Source: BOG-908 sp965198855 (GTDB taxonomy: Bacteria; Pseudomonadota; Alphaproteobacteria; Acetobacterales; Acetobacteraceae). Taken from it: 64,000 bases of DNA. Shown piece by piece: positions 46,349 through 54,733 of the stretch (position 1 is the first letter of the stretch; every line of letters begins with the position of its first letter). The notes beneath the pieces were generated by a model, which ran no database searches, was not told the origin of the DNA, and worked only from the letters and a program-made list of their open reading frames with translations. The DNA is taken from NCBI GenBank assembly GCA_965198855.1, contig CBDAPZ010000001.1, positions 1,736,001 through 1,800,000 on the forward strand, given 5' to 3'. The position numbers were made by a program, and so were the translations under genes.

Positions 46349-47530
46349 TTACTCCGCGGCGACGGCTGTTGCGTGTTCGGCTTTGACCTGGGCGGCGGCC
46401 CAGTCGAGCCACGGGAGCAAGGCTTTGATGTCAGACGTCTCCACAGTGGCGCCGCCCCAGATGCGGAGGCCGGGAGGGGCGTCGCGATAGGCGCCGATGT
46501 CCAGGGCGACCCCCTCCTTCTCCAGGAGGGAGGCCAGCTTTTTGGTGGCGGCGGCTTGGGATTCTGCGTTTAGGGCGGCGAACCAGGGTGCTTTGACCGT
46601 CAGGCAGATCGAGGTGCTGGAGCGGTTTGCTGGGGTTTTTGCCAGGAAGGCGGCCCAGTCGCTGATTTCTACCCAGGCGGAAATGGTGGCCAGATTCGCT
46701 TGGCTGCGGGCGATGAGGGTTTTGAGACCGCCCAAAGAGTCGGCCCAGCGGAGGCCGTCCAGGGCGTCTTCGACGCAGAGCATGCTGGGGGTGTTGATGG
46801 TTTCGCCGGCGAAAATGCCGTCGATGAGCTTGCCGCCCTTGGTGAGGCGGAAGATTTTTGGGAGGGGCCAGGCGGGTTTGTAGGTTTCGAGGCGGGCGAT
46901 GGCGCGGGGGGACAAAGCGAGCATGCCGTGGGCGGCTTCGCCGCCGAGCACTTTCTGCCAGGACCAGGTGACGACATCGAGCTTTTCGTAGGGGAGATCC
47001 ATGGCGAAGGCGGCGGAGGTGGCGTCGCAGAGGACGAGGCCTTCGCGATCTGCCGGGATGAAGTCGCCGTTTTCGAGGCGGACGCCGCTGGTGGTGCCGT
47101 TCCAGCAGAGGACGACGTCACGCGTAAAATCGATCTTGGTGAGATCGGGGAGCTCGCCGTAGGGAGCGTTGAGGATTCTGGCGTCGATCTTGAGTTGTTT
47201 GACGGCGTCGGTGGCCCAGCCTTCGGAGAAGGATTCGAAGCTCAGAACGTCGACGCCGCGGGCGCCGAGGAGGGACCACATGGCGGCTTCGAAGGCGCCG
47301 GTGTCGGAGCCGGGGAGGATGCCGAGCTTCCAGCCGGGCGGGAGGCCGAGGATTTTGGCAGAGAGGGCGATCACTTCGGCCAAGGCGGCTTTTGGCGATT
47401 TGGCGCGGTGGCTGCGGCCGAGCTGGGCGGCGCTGAGGGCTTCGAGCGACCAGCCGGGGCGCTTGGCGCAGGGGCCGGATGAGAATTGCGGATTCTGCGG
47501 ACGCACATCCGGTTTCGTGGTGTTGACCAT
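46349..47530 (-). CDS. serC: Phosphoserine aminotransferase
   Basis: A 393-residue PLP-dependent transaminase producing phosphoserine. The N-terminus NPQFSSGPCAKRPGW and the PLP-lysine region VVTWSWQKVLGGEAAHGM near residue 200 are characteristic of the alphaproteobacterial form. GGGAGGG precedes the ATG by about 6 bases. It is transcribed with serA, and the leader upstream shows the two-hairpin serC RNA motif arrangement. Confidence 0.95.
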   Translation of the reverse strand: MVNTTKPDVRPQNPQFSSGPCAKRPGWSLEALSAAQLGRSHRAKSPKAALAEVIALSAKILGLPPGWKLGILPGSDTGAFEAAMWSLLGARGVDVLSFESFSEGWATDAVKQLKIDARILNAPYGELPDLTKIDFTRDVVLCWNGTTSGVRLENGDFIPADREGLVLCDATSAAFAMDLPYEKLDVVTWSWQKVLGGEAAHGMLALSPRAIARLETYKPAWPLPKIFRLTKGGKLIDGIFAGETINTPSMLCVEDALDGLRWADSLGGLKTLIARSQANLATISAWVEISDWAAFLAKTPANRSSTSICLTVKAPWFAALNAESQAAATKKLASLLEKEGVALDIGAYRDAPPGLRIWGGATVETSDIKALLPWLDWAAAQVKAEHATAVAAE

Positions 47531-47592
47531 AACAAACCCTCCCTTTCAGAAGAGAAGCGCCCCGGTGGGGGGGCGTGACCCGGGCCGGGGTC
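47531..47592 (-). ncRNA. serC-motif RNA leader
   Basis: Directly upstream of serC, on the minus strand, two hairpins follow each other: GACCC-CGGCCC-GGGTC (47592-47577) and GCCCC-CCCACC-GGGGC (47574-47559), then GCTTCTCTTC and the GGGAGGG ribosome site. This matches the arrangement of the serC RNA motif reported from alphaproteobacterial serC-serA leaders. The motif's mechanism is not established. The call rests on structure and context; I could not run a covariance search. Confidence 0.7.
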
Positions 47593-47697
47593 TACAAGAT
47601 GTTTTTCCGGCGCGCAATGCGCACGGACAACATGGCTCGGGCGTCTCTTGGGTGAGGGTTTTAGGCTCGGTTTGTTAATGTTTGGTGGGCTGGGGGT

Positions 47698-48399
47698 TTA
47701 GGCGGCGGTGGCGATCGGGCCGGCGCGGGCTTGCGGTGTAGGCGGGGGGAAGGCTGGGTTGGGCGGTTGTTTTTCGGTGGGGCGGGTGTGTTTCGGGTAG
47801 GTGATGTTTTTGATTTTTGCGTGTGTGGCTGTGGGGTCTTGCAGGGCGGCAAGCATGGCTTCGATTTGCGGGGGTTGGATGAAGGGGTTGTCGAGGAGGG
47901 AGAGGATTGTTTCGGGAGTGGCCTTGCCGAGACTGCCGCCAATGAGTTCGCGGAGGTGTTCGATGTGATCGAGCAGGTCGGGCGGGAGGGTGTGGCGTTC
48001 GCGGATAAGAAGGGTGTGGTCTGGGGTGGTGCCGCTGAAGGCGTTGCGGGTGAAGGCAACGTAGGCCGCGCGCTGCAGCGCATGGCGTTGCGGGTGGTGG
48101 AACGGGATGCCGTGGGTGGCTTCGCCGATAGCGTGGGAGATGGCGTTGAGGTGGCGGTAGATGAGTGCCGCGAGGATGGAGTCGAGATCGGGGAAGTGGC
48201 GGCGGATGGTGGCGGGCGCGAGGCGTATGGCGGCGGCGAGTGCCCCGAAGGTGAGGTTGGCGCGGCCGTAACGAGCCATGAGGGCGCGGGCGGTGTTGAG
48301 GATACGGTCTTCACGATCGAGCTCGCGAGCGGAGGGGGTACGGCGCTCGCCGGGGAGATCTTGGACGTGAGCGCGGAGGATGCGTATGGGGATTGGCAT
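47698..48399 (-). CDS. TetR-family transcriptional regulator
   Basis: A 233-residue regulator with an N-terminal helix-turn-helix, DREDRILNTARALMARYGRANLTFGALAAAIRLAPATIRRHFPDL (core LTFGALAAAIRLAPATIRRHF, near residues 40-60), and a diverged ligand domain. The C-terminus is Pro-rich. I start at 48399 (MPIPIRILRAH); an ATG 39 bases earlier is possible and neither has a clear ribosome site. Nothing nearby indicates its target. The next gene, vapB, is divergent. Confidence 0.7.
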   Translation of the reverse strand: MPIPIRILRAHVQDLPGERRTPSARELDREDRILNTARALMARYGRANLTFGALAAAIRLAPATIRRHFPDLDSILAALIYRHLNAISHAIGEATHGIPFHHPQRHALQRAAYVAFTRNAFSGTTPDHTLLIRERHTLPPDLLDHIEHLRELIGGSLGKATPETILSLLDNPFIQPPQIEAMLAALQDPTATHAKIKNITYPKHTRPTEKQPPNPAFPPPTPQARAGPIATAA

Positions 48400-48583
48400 G
48401 GGGTGGTGGTTATAGGAAAATTTTCCGAAGGTAGGCAAGTTTTGTTACGGAGGTGGTTCCGGCTCTGCGGCAATGGATAGGCTTCCTGCCCTTTTGAGTC
48501 TTTGGTTGGCCGAGATGACGGCTTATACTTGGCTAAGCCATCCACCATCCATTGCGGGAACTACCGTCCTGATGAGGCCGGAC

Positions 48584-48871
48584 ATGACGATGATCGAAAT
48601 CAAGTTGCCGGACGAGGTAGCGCAGCGCGCCAGGAATGCGGGACTGCTGTTGGACGCTGCTATCCAGACACTTCTTGAAGACGCCATGCGGCGCCAAGCT
48701 GGGCGCGCGCTGCTGGAGATAGCACGCGATATTCAGGATGCCGGCATTCCGCCGATGTCGATGGAAGAGATCGACGCCGAGGTGAAAGCGGACCGTGCAG
48801 AGCGACGCGCCATGAAGGCCGGCGCGTTGTATCCTGGCAAAACGCTGCCAAGCGATGCGAGCCGTTCTTGA
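48584..48871 (+). CDS. Antitoxin component of a VapBC-type pair
   Basis: A 95-residue protein starting MTMIEIKLPDEVAQRARN, a ribbon-helix-helix/antitoxin-like beginning, followed by a helical, Glu/Arg-rich tail (MSMEEIDAEVKADRAERRAM). GAGG lies 6 bases before the ATG. Its stop overlaps the start of a PIN-domain toxin frame by 17 bases, the usual VapB-VapC arrangement. The toxin is frameshifted, so this may be an orphan antitoxin. Confidence 0.7.
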   Translation: MTMIEIKLPDEVAQRARNAGLLLDAAIQTLLEDAMRRQAGRALLEIARDIQDAGIPPMSMEEIDAEVKADRAERRAMKAGALYPGKTLPSDASRS

Positions 48872-49272
48872 TACCAATGTCGTTGTCTCCGCCCTGATCT
48901 GGGGGCGGCAAGCCATATGGCTTTCTCAAAGCTGCAACGGATGGCGGACTGACACTGCACTCTTCGCGTGTATTGATAGAAGAATTGCGCAGCGTGCTGG
49001 CCGGCTTGCATCTCTCGAGCCGCCTTGAACGGCGCCGGTCCTCTCCCGAAGAGGCCGTCGCACTTTATGCCAACCTGACGGCACTCGTCGATCCAAAGGT
49101 GCTGACCATACCCGTCAGCCGCGATCCCGATGATGATGCCGTGCTTGCGGTGGCGATAGAAGTGAAGGCGGACTTGATCGTGTCGGGTGATGCCGATCTG
49201 CTTGTGCTCGTGAGCTATGCGGGCAAACCGATTGTGACCCCAGCGACGGGCCTGGGAATACTCGGCATGTGA
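48855..49272 (+). pseudogene. PIN-domain toxin (VapC-like), frameshifted
   Basis: From ATG 48855 the frame reads MRAVLDTNVVVSALIWG, a PIN start with the first catalytic Asp, then shifts after the run of five G at 48901-48905. In the next frame it resumes GKPYGFLKAATDGGLTLHSS and continues to ELRSVLAG, SRDPDDDAVLAVAIEVKADLIVSGDADLL (core VSGDADLL) and stop at 49272. Removing one G restores the whole family sequence. It is either a real loss of toxin or a base-calling error in a homopolymer. Confidence 0.8.
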
Positions 49273-49353
49273 CGCTGGAAACCGAATGCAATGCCAAAGC
49301 GCATTGCACCCTATGGTGATGAATGCAGAGGCTCCAGAGGTTCTCGTAATGGG

Positions 49354-49377
49354 CAATGGTCAATGGTCAATGGTCAA
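49354..49377. repeat. Short tandem repeat (CAATGGT)3
   Basis: Three perfect copies of CAATGGT and a further CAA, just before the DUF6326-like fragment. Such a run is prone to copy-number slippage. Confidence 0.85.
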
Positions 49378-49488
49378 GGCGGGCTTGAGGATTTCAGGAT
49401 ACCGACGAACCTCAAGCTTTCGTTGCTGTGGGCGTCGTTGATGTTCCTCTATATCTACAATGATTATTTCAGCCTGTACACGCCCGGG
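49363..49488 (+). pseudogene. N-terminal fragment, DUF6326-like membrane protein
   Basis: Reads LEDFRIPTNLKLSLLWASLM and FLYIYNDYFSLYTPG, which resembles the beginning of DUF6326-type small membrane proteins with a first helix. After TPG the sequence no longer fits, and the frame continues into a VapC-like C-terminus in another phase. I regard this as the remains of a gene cut by a deletion or rearrangement. The family match is from memory and should be searched. Confidence 0.5.
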
Positions 49489-49744
49489 ACCACTGGCTTC
49501 CTGGCTGGAGACGGTTCTGCATCTGTATGGGGCGCGGATTTTACCGGTGGATGTGGTGGTTGCGCGGGCGCTGGGTGGGTTGTCGGATGTGGCGCGTGGG
49601 AATGGGTTGGCGCCTGGGTTTGCTGATCTGGCGATTGCGGCGACGGCGCAGGTTTTTGGATATGCGGTGCTGACGCGGAATATGCGGCATTTTTGGGGAC
49701 TGCCGGTGCTGTGTTGGGATCCGTTTGTGGGGTTGCCGGGGTGA
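49489..49744 (+). pseudogene. C-terminal fragment of a PIN-domain (VapC/FitB-like) protein
   Basis: An in-frame stretch reading ASWLETVLHLYGARILPVDV (20 residues) then ARALGGLSDVARGNGLAPGF, DLAIAATAQVFGYAVLTRNM and RHFWGLPVLCWDPF resembles the last about 80 residues of FitB-type PIN proteins, including the DxxIAATA and TRNxxHF motifs. The N-terminal half with the first catalytic Asp is missing; instead the DUF6326-like fragment abuts it. A second toxin-antitoxin remnant near the first. Confidence 0.65.
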
Positions 49745-49769
49745 GGTTGGGGTTTGGCGTGGCAAAGGT

Positions 49770-49795
49770 CCCGCATCGCCCGAGAGCGATGCGGG
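49770..49795. repeat. Palindrome of the CTACG-ended family
   Basis: CCCGCATCGC (49770-49779), CCGAGA, GCGATGCGGG (49786-49795) then CTACG: a 10-bp perfect stem with a 6-base loop. Confidence 0.75.
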
Positions 49796-49873
49796 CTACG
49801 GGATAGCGGTTGCCGATTGTTGGGGCGAGAGCGGGTGGTGGCGATGGCACAGGCCCCATTGGCGATCGCTGGG

Positions 49874-49918
49874 TAAAAGTTCTTTGGTTCTTTCTTTCAA
49901 GAAAGAACTGCTTTCTTG
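49874..49918. repeat. GGTTC-hairpin repeat (copy D)
   Basis: Begins AAAAGTTCTTTGGTTC and forms GTTCTTTCTT/AAGAAAGAAC with a short loop, then TGCTTTCTT. It lies in a gene-free stretch between the CTACG palindromes. Confidence 0.75.
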
Positions 49919-49939
49919 CTTGTCCGTGGCTGAGGAAGA

Positions 49940-49964
49940 GGTGGGGTGCGAAGAGCACCCCACC
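49940..49964. repeat. Palindrome of the CTACG-ended family
   Basis: GGTGGGGTGC (49940-49949), GAAGA, GCACCCCACC (49955-49964) then CTACG, a perfect 10-bp stem. The rest of 49965-50229 shows no gene or clear signal before the beta-helix protein. Confidence 0.75.
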
Positions 49965-50229
49965 CTACGGCATATGGCCTGCTGGTTAGTTACTTTTTTC
50001 TGGTGATTGGGGCGGAGGGGGTGCGTGGTGGGTGGGGCATTAACTTAATTTGTGGTTGATCGTTTTGGTTGGTGGGGAAGCATGCTCGTCTTTTCATTGA
50101 TTTAAGCGGGTGCAGAGATAAACGGGTTGTTGGGGGCGTTAAGGTTAAAATGTGGTCTGCGGTAAGGGAGTTTTTACCTTCATCGCGGAAAATGAGGCCC
50201 ATCGCACTCTTCGAATAGGGCCTTGCACC

Positions 50230-51567
50230 ATGCGCTTCTTCGGTTCTGCTTCCACTTCCTTGTCACGTCGCGGGCTTCTGAAGTCTGCTGGGGCTTTTGC
50301 GGCGATGGGGGTGCTGGTGAAGCCCAGCCTGGCACTGGCGGGGGGTGGGTCGGTGGATGTGACGGCGGCGCCTTTCAATGCGAGCCAGAGCAAGGCGGAT
50401 AATAGTGCGGCATTCCAAGCGGCGCTTAATGTGATCGCGGGGAATGGCGGCGGGCGGCTTTATGTGCCGGGAGGGAATTATCTGCTGGCGAGTCCGCTGA
50501 TTTATGCGGGCGGATCGCTGACCGTGGTGGGGGACGGGCAGGATAATACGGTGCTGATCAATACACATGCCGGAGTGGTTTTGTCGGCGACGTTCAACGA
50601 CAATTCCCGGTGCCTTACGGTGAAGGATCTTGGGTTTTCGCCTTGTTCAGGCGCAGGGATGGCGCAGGGGGCGATCGCGGTCAGTCTGCCGGCGCAGCCG
50701 AGCGGGTGGGAGAATGCGCTGATCGAGGATGTTTGCATTGGCGTGCCTTACGCGACGACCGGGGTGATGTATTCGTCGTATAAGGCGGCGATTTCGTTGA
50801 CCAATACCAATCGTGCGCGGATCAATAATGTGAATGTGCATGCCAACGGGATGCCGGGCGGGGTTGCGGTCGCACTTGGTGGAGTTTGTTACGATACGCG
50901 GGTGCTTGGGTGTACGCTCGAGGGATATGGGTGTGGTGTTTCTACGCTGGGATATTGCGAGGGGATTCATCTCGCGAATAACGTGATCATCTGCGATACC
51001 GCGGTGAAAACGGGAACCGTCAATTACAATGCCGGGCCTTTTGCGATCAATCTTCTCGAGCTGCTGATGAGCGATTGCGAGATCAACACGAATTTAGAGT
51101 GCCTGTATCTGTACCAGGTGAAGAATGCACAGATCAGCAATTGTCACTTTACGGGGCCGAAGGTTCCGAGTGGGGCGATGGTGGCGGCGATCGATATGCG
51201 CGGGTGCACGGAGTCGCTGGTGTCGAATTGCACGTTTGCCGGGGCTTGGGCGCCGGGTGGGGCTTCGACGATCGGGGTGGCGTTCAATGCGAGCAGCCGA
51301 ATCCCGACCACGAGCTGCCACGTGTCGGACGTGCAGTTCGAGAATACGACGGTTGGAGTGTATTTCGGGGCTGGGGCTACGGCGAATACCGGGACCAATG
51401 TCCAGGTGATGACACCTGGGTGTGGTGGGCTGGTGAACGGTGCCGGGGCTTATGGGCAGAGCGATTTCGTCGATGTGAGCGGAAATACGACGAATAATGC
51501 AAGCTGGCTGACGACGGCGAACACCGCTTCGGCGGTGGCCGGGCGGCGGATCAGTTCGCAACATTGA
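50230..51567 (+). CDS. Tat-exported right-handed beta-helix protein
   Basis: A 445-residue protein with a twin-arginine signal, SRRGLLKSAGAFAAMGVLV, in the first 35 residues and a predicted cut after ALA. The rest is Gly/Asn/Thr-rich and shows repeated beta-helix coils (for example VVGDGQDNTVLIN, ENALIEDVCIGV, NAQISNCHFTG), like pectate-lyase or glycosyl-hydrolase-28 superfamily members. Possible roles are polysaccharide lyase or depolymerase, but no catalytic residue can be named. I use the ATG at 50230, just before the Tat motif, rather than 50152. It stands alone in a repeat-rich stretch. Confidence 0.7.
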   Translation: MRFFGSASTSLSRRGLLKSAGAFAAMGVLVKPSLALAGGGSVDVTAAPFNASQSKADNSAAFQAALNVIAGNGGGRLYVPGGNYLLASPLIYAGGSLTVVGDGQDNTVLINTHAGVVLSATFNDNSRCLTVKDLGFSPCSGAGMAQGAIAVSLPAQPSGWENALIEDVCIGVPYATTGVMYSSYKAAISLTNTNRARINNVNVHANGMPGGVAVALGGVCYDTRVLGCTLEGYGCGVSTLGYCEGIHLANNVIICDTAVKTGTVNYNAGPFAINLLELLMSDCEINTNLECLYLYQVKNAQISNCHFTGPKVPSGAMVAAIDMRGCTESLVSNCTFAGAWAPGGASTIGVAFNASSRIPTTSCHVSDVQFENTTVGVYFGAGATANTGTNVQVMTPGCGGLVNGAGAYGQSDFVDVSGNTTNNASWLTTANTASAVAGRRISSQH

Positions 51568-51588
51568 AGGATGAGGAGACGGCGATGT

Positions 51589-51611
51589 GGTGGGCTGCAG
51601 AGCAGCCCACC
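51589..51611. terminator. Terminator between the beta-helix gene and pntB
   Basis: GGTGGGCTGC (51589-51598), AGA, GCAGCCCACC (51602-51611) form a perfect 10-bp stem, then CTACG. It lies between convergent genes (stops at 51567 and 51625) and so can act in both directions. It belongs to the same CTACG-ended palindrome family. Confidence 0.7.
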
Positions 51612-51624
51612 CTACGATGTGGTT

Positions 51625-53031
51625 TTAGTGGTCGAGGGCTTGGACGATTTCTTCGGTCATTTTCTTGGCGTCGGCGAAGAGCATCATGGTGTTGGGGCGG
51701 AAGAAGAGCTCGTTGTCGACGCCGGCGTAGCCTGAGGCCATCGAGCGTTTGATGAAGAGGACGGTGCGGGCCTTTTCGACGTCGAGGATGGGCATGCCGT
51801 AGATGGCGCTGGTGGTGTCGGTTTTGGCGGCGGGGTTGGTCACGTCATTGGCGCCGATGACGTAGGCGACGTCGGCGGTGCTGAACTCGTTGTTGATCTG
51901 CTCGAGTTCGAAGACGTCGTCGTAGGGGACGTTGGCTTCGGCGAGGAGCACGTTCATGTGGCCGGGCATGCGGCCGGCGACGGGGTGGATGGCGTAGCGG
52001 ACGTCGACACCTTCGGCCTTGAGCTTGTCGGCCATTTCGCGGACGGCGTGCTGGGCTTGGGCCACGGCCATGCCGTAGCCGGGGACGATGATGACCTTTG
52101 ACGCATTTTTCATGATGAAGGCGGCGTCGTCGGCGTTGCCGGATTTGACGGTGCGGTCGCCGCTGGTGTGGGCGGGGCCGGCGCCGCCGGATTCGGTGCC
52201 GAAGCCGCCGAGGAGAACGTTGAAGATGCTGCGGTTCATGCCTTTGCACATCACGTAGGACAGGATCGCGCCCGAAGCGCCGACGAGGGCGCCGGTGATG
52301 ATGAGGGCGAGGTTGCCGATGGTGAAGCCGATACCGCAGGCCGCCCAGCCGGAATAGCTGTTCAGCATGGAGACGACGACGGGCATGTCGGCGCCGCCGA
52401 TCGGGATGATGAGGAGGAAGCCGAGCAGCCCGGCGAGGATGGCGATGGCCCAGAAAACGGGCTGTGGGCCGTGATGGGCGACGAAAAGAATGATCAGGGC
52501 GAGGACGACGAGGCCCAGCAGCAGGTTCAAGTAATGCTGGAACTTGAAGGTAATGGGGGTGCCCTTCATCAGGGCTTGGAGCTTCGCGAAAGCGATCAGC
52601 GAGCCGCTGAAGGTGATGGCGCCGATGGCGAGGCCCACCGACATTTCGATGAGGCTCTCGGTGTGGATGTGGTGCGGGACGCCAATGCCGAAGGCTTCGG
52701 GAGCGTTGAGCGCGCCGGCGGCGACGAAGACTGCGGCCAGGCCCACCAGAGAGTGGAAGGCGGCGACGAGCTGGGGCAGCGCCGTCATTTCGATGCGGCG
52801 GGCGATGATGGCGCCGGCGGTGCCGCCGATGGCAATGCCGGCGATGATCCAGACGAAGCCTTCCGGGTGCATGCCGTGACGGCCGAGGGTCGCCAGGATG
52901 GCGATGGCCATGCCGATCATGCCGAACTGGTTGCCGCGGCGTGAAGTGGCTGGGCTGGAGAGGCCACGCAGGGCCAGGATGAAGAGGACAGCTGCGATCA
53001 GATAGAGCAGCGAGGTCAGGTTACCGGACAT
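51625..53031 (-). CDS. pntB: NAD(P) transhydrogenase subunit beta
   Basis: A 468-residue subunit with an N-terminal membrane part (about eight or nine helices, beginning NLTSLLYLIAAVLFILALRG) and a C-terminal NADP(H)-binding domain: IIVPGYGMAVAQAQHAV near residue 310 and GANDVTNPAAKTD near residue 410. It uses the proton motive force to drive NADH to NADPH. I start at 53031 (MSGNLTS); the frame further upstream runs through the coding sequences of its neighbours and is out of family. Confidence 0.95.
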   Translation of the reverse strand: MSGNLTSLLYLIAAVLFILALRGLSSPATSRRGNQFGMIGMAIAILATLGRHGMHPEGFVWIIAGIAIGGTAGAIIARRIEMTALPQLVAAFHSLVGLAAVFVAAGALNAPEAFGIGVPHHIHTESLIEMSVGLAIGAITFSGSLIAFAKLQALMKGTPITFKFQHYLNLLLGLVVLALIILFVAHHGPQPVFWAIAILAGLLGFLLIIPIGGADMPVVVSMLNSYSGWAACGIGFTIGNLALIITGALVGASGAILSYVMCKGMNRSIFNVLLGGFGTESGGAGPAHTSGDRTVKSGNADDAAFIMKNASKVIIVPGYGMAVAQAQHAVREMADKLKAEGVDVRYAIHPVAGRMPGHMNVLLAEANVPYDDVFELEQINNEFSTADVAYVIGANDVTNPAAKTDTTSAIYGMPILDVEKARTVLFIKRSMASGYAGVDNELFFRPNTMMLFADAKKMTEEIVQALDH

Positions 53032-53042
53032 TTCCCGCGGCC

Positions 53043-53438
53043 TTATTTCTTGGACTTGAACATCGAGAGCATGCGCTGGGTGACCAGGAAGCCCCCAAAG
53101 ATGTTCACGCTGGCGAGGGTGACGGCGATGAAGCCGAAGAGGTGCGGCAGAAAGCCGTGGCTGAGGCCGGTGGCGAGCATGGCGCCTACGATTATCACCG
53201 AGGAGATGCCGTTGGTGACGGCCATCAACGGGCTGTGCAGGGCCGGGGTGACGTTCCAAACCACGTAGTAGCCGACGAAGCAGGCTAGCAGGAAAATGGT
53301 GAGGAGGAAGATGAAGGGGTCGGCAGCGGCGGGGATGGGGGGGGCCACTGTGGTGGTGAAGGCATCTAGCTGGTGGGCCAGGGCGGCAGCGCGGGCGGCC
53401 AGGTCGCGGGCCTGGTCGGAGTAGGTGGTGGGATTCAT
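53043..53438 (-). CDS. pntAB: NAD(P) transhydrogenase subunit alpha part 2
   Basis: A 131-residue membrane subunit, the C-terminal half of the alpha subunit as a separate gene. After a polar N-terminus it has about four helices, with FIFLLTIFLLACFVGYYVVW near residue 43 and NVTPALHSPLMAVTNGISS following, which are the conserved sequences of this domain. It lies between pntAA and pntB and completes a three-gene transhydrogenase of the type found in alphaproteobacteria. Confidence 0.93.
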   Translation of the reverse strand: MNPTTYSDQARDLAARAAALAHQLDAFTTTVAPPIPAAADPFIFLLTIFLLACFVGYYVVWNVTPALHSPLMAVTNGISSVIIVGAMLATGLSHGFLPHLFGFIAVTLASVNIFGGFLVTQRMLSMFKSKK

Positions 53439-53452
53439 GATGCGGTTCCCGA

Positions 53453-54586
53453 TCAGGTCGCGGGGACGAAGTTTTTGTGGATGACGGCGCCGTCGCGGGT
53501 GAGCATGAGGCCTTTGACGATGTCGTCTTCCGGGGGGAGTTTCGGGGCTTTCGCTTCCTTGTCCCAGAAGGTGGTGAGGAAGGTGAGCAGGTTCTTGGCA
53601 TAGAGGGTGCTGCTGGCGACAGAGATGCGGCTGGGCCAGTTGCGGTAGCCGAGGATTTTGACGCCGTTCTCGGTGATGAAGAGCTCGCCGGGGTGGGTGG
53701 CTTCGCAGTTGCCGCCGCCGTCAGAGGCGAGGTCGACGATGACGCTGCCCGGCTTCATGCCGTTGACCATGGCTTGGGTGACCAGGGTGGGGGCGCGGCC
53801 GCCTTGGACGAGGGCGGTGCAGATGACCATGTCGTTTTTGGCAATAGTGGCTGTCATGAGGTCCGCCTGCTTCTGGCGGAACTCCGGGGTCATTTCCTTG
53901 GCGTAGGCGCCGGTCTGGGTGGCGGTTTCGGCATCCTCTACGCCGACGAAGGTGGCGCCTAGGGATTTGATCTCCTCCTTGGCGGCGGGGCGGACGTCGG
54001 TGGCGGAGACGATGGCGCCGAGGCGGCGGGCGGTGGCGATGGCCTGGAGGCCGGCGACACCGGCGCCGATGATGAAGACGCGGGCGGGGGGGACGGTGCC
54101 GGCGGCGGTCATCATCATGGCGAAACCGCGGTCGAAGGCGCCTGCACCTTCGATGACGGCGCGGTAGCCGGCGAGGTTGGCCTGGCTGGAGAGCACGTCC
54201 ATCGATTGGGCGCGGGTGATGCGGGGGAGAAGCTCCATGGCGGCGGTGTCGATGCCCGCGGAGGCCAGGGATGGGACGAGGTCGCGGTCATTCAGGGCGC
54301 CAGAGATGCAGACGAGAAGGGCGCCGCGGGGGATTTTGCTGCGTTCCTCGGGCTCGGGGGTCTGGACGGCGAAGACGATGCCGGCGTTGGCGAGCGCGGC
54401 TTCTGCGGTGGGGGCGATTTCGGCGCCGGCACTGGCAAAATCGGCGTCGGGGATGGAGGCGCCCTGCCCTGCCCCGGATTGGACAGAAACGGTGAGGCCT
54501 AGAGCGACCAGTTTCTTGACGGTCTCGGGCGTGGCGGCGACTCGCGTCTCATCAGCCCGGGTTTCTTTGAGCACCGCTAGGCGCAT
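53453..54586 (-). CDS. pntAA: NAD(P) transhydrogenase subunit alpha part 1
   Basis: A 377-residue NAD(H)-binding subunit related to alanine dehydrogenase. The N-terminus RLAVLKETRADETRVAATPE and the nucleotide-binding VFIIGAGVAGLQAIATARRLG (core GAGVAGLQA, near residue 170) are characteristic; the loop GGRAPTLV near residue 265 is the mobile loop region. GAGGGAA lies before the ATG at 54586; the frame to 54637 adds an unrelated segment. The gene runs 15 bases before pntAB. Confidence 0.94.
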   Translation of the reverse strand: MRLAVLKETRADETRVAATPETVKKLVALGLTVSVQSGAGQGASIPDADFASAGAEIAPTAEAALANAGIVFAVQTPEPEERSKIPRGALLVCISGALNDRDLVPSLASAGIDTAAMELLPRITRAQSMDVLSSQANLAGYRAVIEGAGAFDRGFAMMMTAAGTVPPARVFIIGAGVAGLQAIATARRLGAIVSATDVRPAAKEEIKSLGATFVGVEDAETATQTGAYAKEMTPEFRQKQADLMTATIAKNDMVICTALVQGGRAPTLVTQAMVNGMKPGSVIVDLASDGGGNCEATHPGELFITENGVKILGYRNWPSRISVASSTLYAKNLLTFLTTFWDKEAKAPKLPPEDDIVKGLMLTRDGAVIHKNFVPAT

Positions 54587-54733
54587 GGATGGTGTTCCCT
54601 CGTTTGCCCGGCAAGGGCCGGGATGGGGACGTAACAACGCCGAGGGGGGGTGCGCAAGTGTGCCTTGGTTGAGGATTCGGCGAGATCACCGCCGCGGCTG
54701 AGACCGCAAGGCTGGTCGTGCGTTATGTCCCCC

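Noticed and set aside
47661..48548. 295-codon minus-strand open frame around the TetR gene
   Set aside because: It is another phase of the same region and is Pro/Ser/Thr-rich; the TetR frame has a clear helix-turn-helix.
48855..49272. Programmed ribosomal frameshift in the toxin gene
   Set aside because: The five-G run lacks the usual slippery heptamer and downstream structure; a mutation or base-calling error is simpler.
49725..50006. 93-codon open frame over the palindrome cluster
   Set aside because: It runs through three repeats and has no domain; treated as non-coding.
53040..53601. Long N-terminal extension of the pntB frame
   Set aside because: It overlaps pntAB and the end of pntAA in another phase and lacks similarity; pntB begins at 53031.
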